A stretch of DNA of 64,000 nucleotides, taken from NCBI GenBank assembly GCA_049363815.1, contig JBMQEM010000112.1, forward strand, positions 1-64,000, written 5' to 3'. Position numbers and translations under genes: made by a program. The notes under the pieces were generated by a model that saw only the letters and a program-made list of their open reading frames with translations, had not been told where the DNA came from and did not search any database. Within the stretch, counting starts at the first letter, position 1; the number at the start of each line of letters is the position of its first letter. This DNA comes from JADKIH01 sp049363815 (GTDB taxonomy: Bacteria > Bacteroidota > Bacteroidia > AKYH767-A > 2013-40CM-41-45). Positions 60,550 through 64,000 of this stretch are shown here, in pieces.

Positions 60550-63500
60550 TTATTTAACCAAAATTAATCGACCATTTATCACCTTACTATTATTTGAAAT
60601 TCTATATAGGTAAATGCCAACAGGAAGTTCTCCTGCATTGAATTCAACATTATAACTGGATCCGGCTTCAATTGTACCGTTGAAGAGAGATGCAATTTTT
60701 ACTCCTGACATTGAGTATATTTCAACTGATGTCATTCCTGAAAAATCAGGTGACATGAATTCAATTGTAGTTTTCGAATTGAAAGGATTCGGGTAAGCAT
60801 TTACAATAAATGCTGAATTATCTTTTTCTTCTTCCTGTTCATCCGAAAGTCTGTTACCACCAATACCGAAGTTTACATCTGTACAAGGAATCCTTGTGAC
60901 TGGTCCTGAATAAGAACCAACATAATCCCCGATTCCTGTACCTCTTGCACCAGCAACAGTATAGAGCTTATAATTCTCAGGGGACCCGGCCGGGTCGTTA
61001 TTTGCATAAATCGTTGTTGTATCTCCGTCAGCAGATTTTACTCCAAGCTGATTCATATCTGTATTAAATGAAGAATATACGGCAGCACTCCACTTCCATT
61101 CCACATTTGTTACACCCGGGCGATTTGCAGTCCATACACCTTTCCATGTTATCGAAGAAAGGTTTCTCAAGATCGTGCTTGGGAGCAGGTGTGCATATCC
61201 GGAAATAAAATAATTGCCGGAAATATTTGGAGGAGCGATGGTCATCCATTCAATACCATTGAAAGTAGTAGTTGCGACAGTAACTGTATCCGTGATTACT
61301 AGTTTTGAAATTTTAGGATTGAGATTAAAACGGGAGCTGGCAATATTCTGATCAGAGAACGTCAACATCAATGGGTATCCACCGGTGTAATTAACTTTCA
61401 CAACGGCACTGAACCAGATTGTTCTTCCAATTGCAATATCATTGTTATTAAAGCTTGCAACGATTCTGCTATAATCCGCTGCAGATTTTGTTACGGCAAT
61501 TGTAGTTGAGAGAACAGACATACATCCTCTTGCATCAGTAACCCTGACATTGTATGCACCTGCTCGCAATCCTGAAATGCTTGAAGTCGTCTGCCCTGTA
61601 TTCCATAGGTAAGTAAATGGTGCAACACCTCCAATTATAGTAGTAACAGCAGAACCCTGATATCCATTTGCGCAATTTCCTGCATAGCCTCTTACGGAAG
61701 CTTTCATTGGAGCAGAAACCACTCTTGTTGCAGTACTTGTACAGCCAGCTGAATTTTTAACTGTGACAGTATATGTTCCACCGGTTCTTACTGAAATAAA
61801 TTGTTTCGTTGAAGCAGTATTCCATTTATAAGTAAAACCTGGTGAAGCAGTAAGAGTTGTTGCACCTCCCGGACATATAAAATCGTTTCCTGAGATAGAA
61901 CTCATTGGTAATGTACTTTGTGTTACATTCACTGAAACAGATGCTGTACATCCGGCAGCATTTGTAACTCTGACAGTATACGTTCCGGCAACAGAAATCC
62001 TTGAGCATTGGGTAGTATCACCATTACTCCACAGATAAGATGACATACTACCGGTTGCACAAAGATTAGTTGATGAATCGGGACAATAAGAAAGATTTCC
62101 AGTTACGATAACTCTCGGCAAAGATGGATTCGCGACAACAGCAGTCACATTCAGCGTACATCCATTTGAGTCAGTAACTGTGACAACATAGGTACCTGCA
62201 GATAACCCAACAGCCATATTTGTAGTCTGAACCGGATTCGTATTCCATGAGAAAGTATATGGAGGTCTTCCACCACCGGGAGTAACTTTAGCTGTTCCTG
62301 TATTTGCAACGCATCCTGTCGGAGTAGTAACCATTGTACCTGTTACTCTTGTAGGTCCGGGAGTAATGATTGCAGATGCACTCTTGGTACAACCCTTGAA
62401 GTCTGTTACGGTGTAATTGTAAGTACCCGCAGTAAGATTTGTCCTTGGTGAACCACCATAGATATAAGGAGCAGTTCCTCCGGTGGCAGTCAAGGTCACG
62501 CTTCCACGACCATTGAAACACAAAATCTGGTTTGCAGTTGCAGTCAAATTGAGTTGCGCCGGTGCAGGATCTATTATCACATCAACCGAATCTACGCAAC
62601 CGTTTGCATCGGTCAAAGTATAGAGATAACTACCTTCGACCAATCCGTTTGTTGATTGGTTGTTAAATGTGTATGGTGCAGTTCCGCCTGTAGGAGTTAA
62701 TGCCACCGAAGCGGTTCCACCGAAACACCTGATCTGAGTCACATTAGTGATCAATGTTGGCAATGCTCTTACAGTTACATTTGTTGTCACAATACTATCA
62801 CAGCCAAGATAATTTGCGTTTGGCAAAGTGGTAATAAAACTACCGGAAACAATTGGGTAAATGGTTGTATTATCTGGCATTAACAAGGCACTTGCTGCAC
62901 AAAGAACAACACTTCTTGAGCTTGTTGTATTTGTGATCACACTTAAGGTAGTTGTAATAACGCTGTCACATCCTGAAGAACTTGGAATAATACTGATATA
63001 AGTTCCGGCAAGAGAAACTAAATTTCCATCTGGTAAAGTATAAGTATGACCACTGCAAATAGTAGCAGCAGCTGACGAATAAGTTGTTGCTGAAACGGAA
63101 ACATTAGTTGTAATAGTAGAATCACAACCATTGGAGTTCAGTAAATGAGTCACATATACACCCGCTGTTGAAACGATAGTTCCATCAGAAAGAGTATATG
63201 ATGCTCCATTGCATATGGTCACATTATGAGTTGAAGATGTATTTTGAATTACAGTTAATGTAGTTGTTATAGTCGAATCGCATCCAATAGTATTTAAAAT
63301 ATGACTTGTGTAGATTCCTGAAGTGTTAGCAGTAGAACCATCAGGCAGATTGAAAGTCTGTCCGGCACAAATTGAAGCGACCTGACTTGATGTTGAATTT
63401 GATAAAACCGTTACAATAGAAGTAACGACAGAATCACAACCACTATTGCTTTCAGTGTGTGAAATATAAGTTCCTGAAGAAGAAACTACAATTCCATCAG

Positions 63501-64000
63501 GAAGAGTGTAAGTTGAACCTGCGCAGATCGAAATGTTCTGACTAGAAGAAGTATTCGGAATAACTGTCAGATCAGTAGTAATTACAGAATCGCAACCGGA
63601 AGCATTTAAAATATGGCTGAAGTATATTCCGGAAACACCAGCCGCAGTTCCATCCGGTAATATATGTGTAGTTCCGTCACATATTGAAACCGATTGACTC
63701 GATGCCGAATTAGAAATCACTGTCAAATTTGTAGTAATAACAGAATCACAACCTACTCCAAGAGGAATTGTTGAAATATAAGTTCCGGAAGATGTTACAC
63801 TTGCTCCATCAGGAAGAATGAATGTGGATCCGTCACAGATAGAGACATTTTGTACAGAAGTCGCTCCTGTTAAAACGGTAAGTAAGGTCGTTACGATTGA
63901 ATCACAACCAGCTGCATTTGAAATATGGGAAACATACGTTCCGGTAACAGTAGCAGTAGCACCGTCAGGTAAGGTATGAGTCGCACCATCACAGATCGAA
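60550..64000 (-). CDS. Large repeat-bearing T9SS adhesin (5' end beyond window)
   Basis: At least 1149 residues, open to base 64000. N-terminal visible part: eight copies (the first incomplete) of a unit of about 52 residues with SICxGxTYTLPDG, SGTYxSH, GCDSVITTxLTVI, each with two cysteines. Next: six or so SprB/PKD-like repeats with GGTAPYTF or GNPPYTF-like strands, TDANGC and TGGTYTVTVKNSAGC. Then a globular region (about 840-1060) and a C-terminal type IX type A sorting domain: VNAYPNPFNSKTTIEF, then ELPVGIYLYRIS. Possibly a gliding or attachment adhesin. The actual start lies beyond the window; the GTG at 63726 is internal. Confidence 0.85.
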   Translation of the reverse strand, partial: SICDGATHTLPDGATATVTGTYVSHISNAAGCDSIVTTLLTVLTGATSVQNVSICDGSTFILPDGASVTSSGTYISTIPLGVGCDSVITTNLTVISNSASSQSVSICDGTTHILPDGTAAGVSGIYFSHILNASGCDSVITTDLTVIPNTSSSQNISICAGSTYTLPDGIVVSSSGTYISHTESNSGCDSVVTSIVTVLSNSTSSQVASICAGQTFNLPDGSTANTSGIYTSHILNTIGCDSTITTTLTVIQNTSSTHNVTICNGASYTLSDGTIVSTAGVYVTHLLNSNGCDSTITTNVSVSATTYSSAAATICSGHTYTLPDGNLVSLAGTYISIIPSSSGCDSVITTTLSVITNTTSSRSVVLCAASALLMPDNTTIYPIVSGSFITTLPNANYLGCDSIVTTNVTVRALPTLITNVTQIRCFGGTASVALTPTGGTAPYTFNNQSTNGLVEGSYLYTLTDANGCVDSVDVIIDPAPAQLNLTATANQILCFNGRGSVTLTATGGTAPYIYGGSPRTNLTAGTYNYTVTDFKGCTKSASAIITPGPTRVTGTMVTTPTGCVANTGTAKVTPGGGRPPYTFSWNTNPVQTTNMAVGLSAGTYVVTVTDSNGCTLNVTAVVANPSLPRVIVTGNLSYCPDSSTNLCATGSMSSYLWSNGDTTQCSRISVAGTYTVRVTNAAGCTASVSVNVTQSTLPMSSISGNDFICPGGATTLTASPGFTYKWNTASTKQFISVRTGGTYTVTVKNSAGCTSTATRVVSAPMKASVRGYAGNCANGYQGSAVTTIIGGVAPFTYLWNTGQTTSSISGLRAGAYNVRVTDARGCMSVLSTTIAVTKSAADYSRIVASFNNNDIAIGRTIWFSAVVKVNYTGGYPLMLTFSDQNIASSRFNLNPKISKLVITDTVTVATTTFNGIEWMTIAPPNISGNYFISGYAHLLPSTILRNLSSITWKGVWTANRPGVTNVEWKWSAAVYSSFNTDMNQLGVKSADGDTTTIYANNDPAGSPENYKLYTVAGARGTGIGDYVGSYSGPVTRIPCTDVNFGIGGNRLSDEQEEEKDNSAFIVNAYPNPFNSKTTIEFMSPDFSGMTSVEIYSMSGVKIASLFNGTIEAGSSYNVEFNAGELPVGIYLYRISNNSKVINGRLILVK

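Overview
The window looks like a chromosomal segment of an aerobic to microaerobic member of the Bacteroidota. DNA is AT-rich. Three large surface proteins carry type IX secretion C-terminal sorting domains, and LytS/LytTR kinases with a two-component propeller are present. The cbb3 oxidase has the fused CcoN-CcoO subunit typical of the phylum. Promoters follow the Bacteroidota -7 element TAnnTTTG, usually about 20 nt ahead of a start codon, and Shine-Dalgarno sequences are mostly absent. Both ends are cut: a DUF4956-type gene at the left edge and a giant repeat adhesin at the right edge. No rRNA, tRNA, CRISPR array, insertion sequence or prophage was seen.

Layout. 0-5 kb: VTC-type polyphosphate polymerase with its DUF4956 partner, two small exported proteins, cytidine deaminase, a DinB-like protein, an outer-membrane protein and Kdo transferase (waaA). 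5-12 kb: a YceI-like protein, a LytS/LytTR two-component pair, two heme-lipoproteins, an OB-fold protein and a second YceI paralogue. 12-21 kb (minus strand): ccoI, ccoS, ccoNO, ccoQ, ccoP, ccoG, ccoH, a SafE-like protein and a DoxX protein, i.e. cbb3 oxidase and its assembly factors. 21-29 kb: an Omp85-like barrel, hemN and a universal stress protein, divergent from a PAS histidine kinase and an unusual response regulator in which a receiver is fused to a CRP/FNR protein; then small membrane proteins. 29-34 kb: two T9SS cargo proteins.

34-60 kb is a nucleobase catabolic locus. It encodes an NCS1 permease, cytosine deaminase, the reductive uracil/thymine route (PreT-PreA, dihydropyrimidinase, beta-ureidopropionase), a beta-alanine-type aminotransferase and (methyl)malonate-semialdehyde dehydrogenase. 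Interleaved is the oxidative purine route: xanthine dehydrogenase, XdhC, membrane urate hydroxylase PuuD, HIU hydrolase, OHCU decarboxylase, allantoinase and allantoicase. Ureidoglycolate lyase and urease are not in the window. A CitE/HpcH-like protein, an alpha/beta hydrolase, and a membrane protein paired with a THEP1-like NTPase have no assigned step and are the main unknowns. 60-64 kb holds a four-helix membrane protein and the repeat adhesin.

The strongest regulatory signal is a set of three CRP/FNR-like palindromes (TGAC-N6-TCAT type). They sit exactly 22 nt upstream of -7 elements in front of ccoI, ccoS-ccoNO and uspA-hemN. The last one also lies in the divergent region of the kinase / receiver-CRP pair, so that pair probably controls the microaerobic genes and itself. 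PuuD carries its own cytochrome c domain, so urate oxidation may feed electrons to the cbb3 oxidase encoded in the same window.
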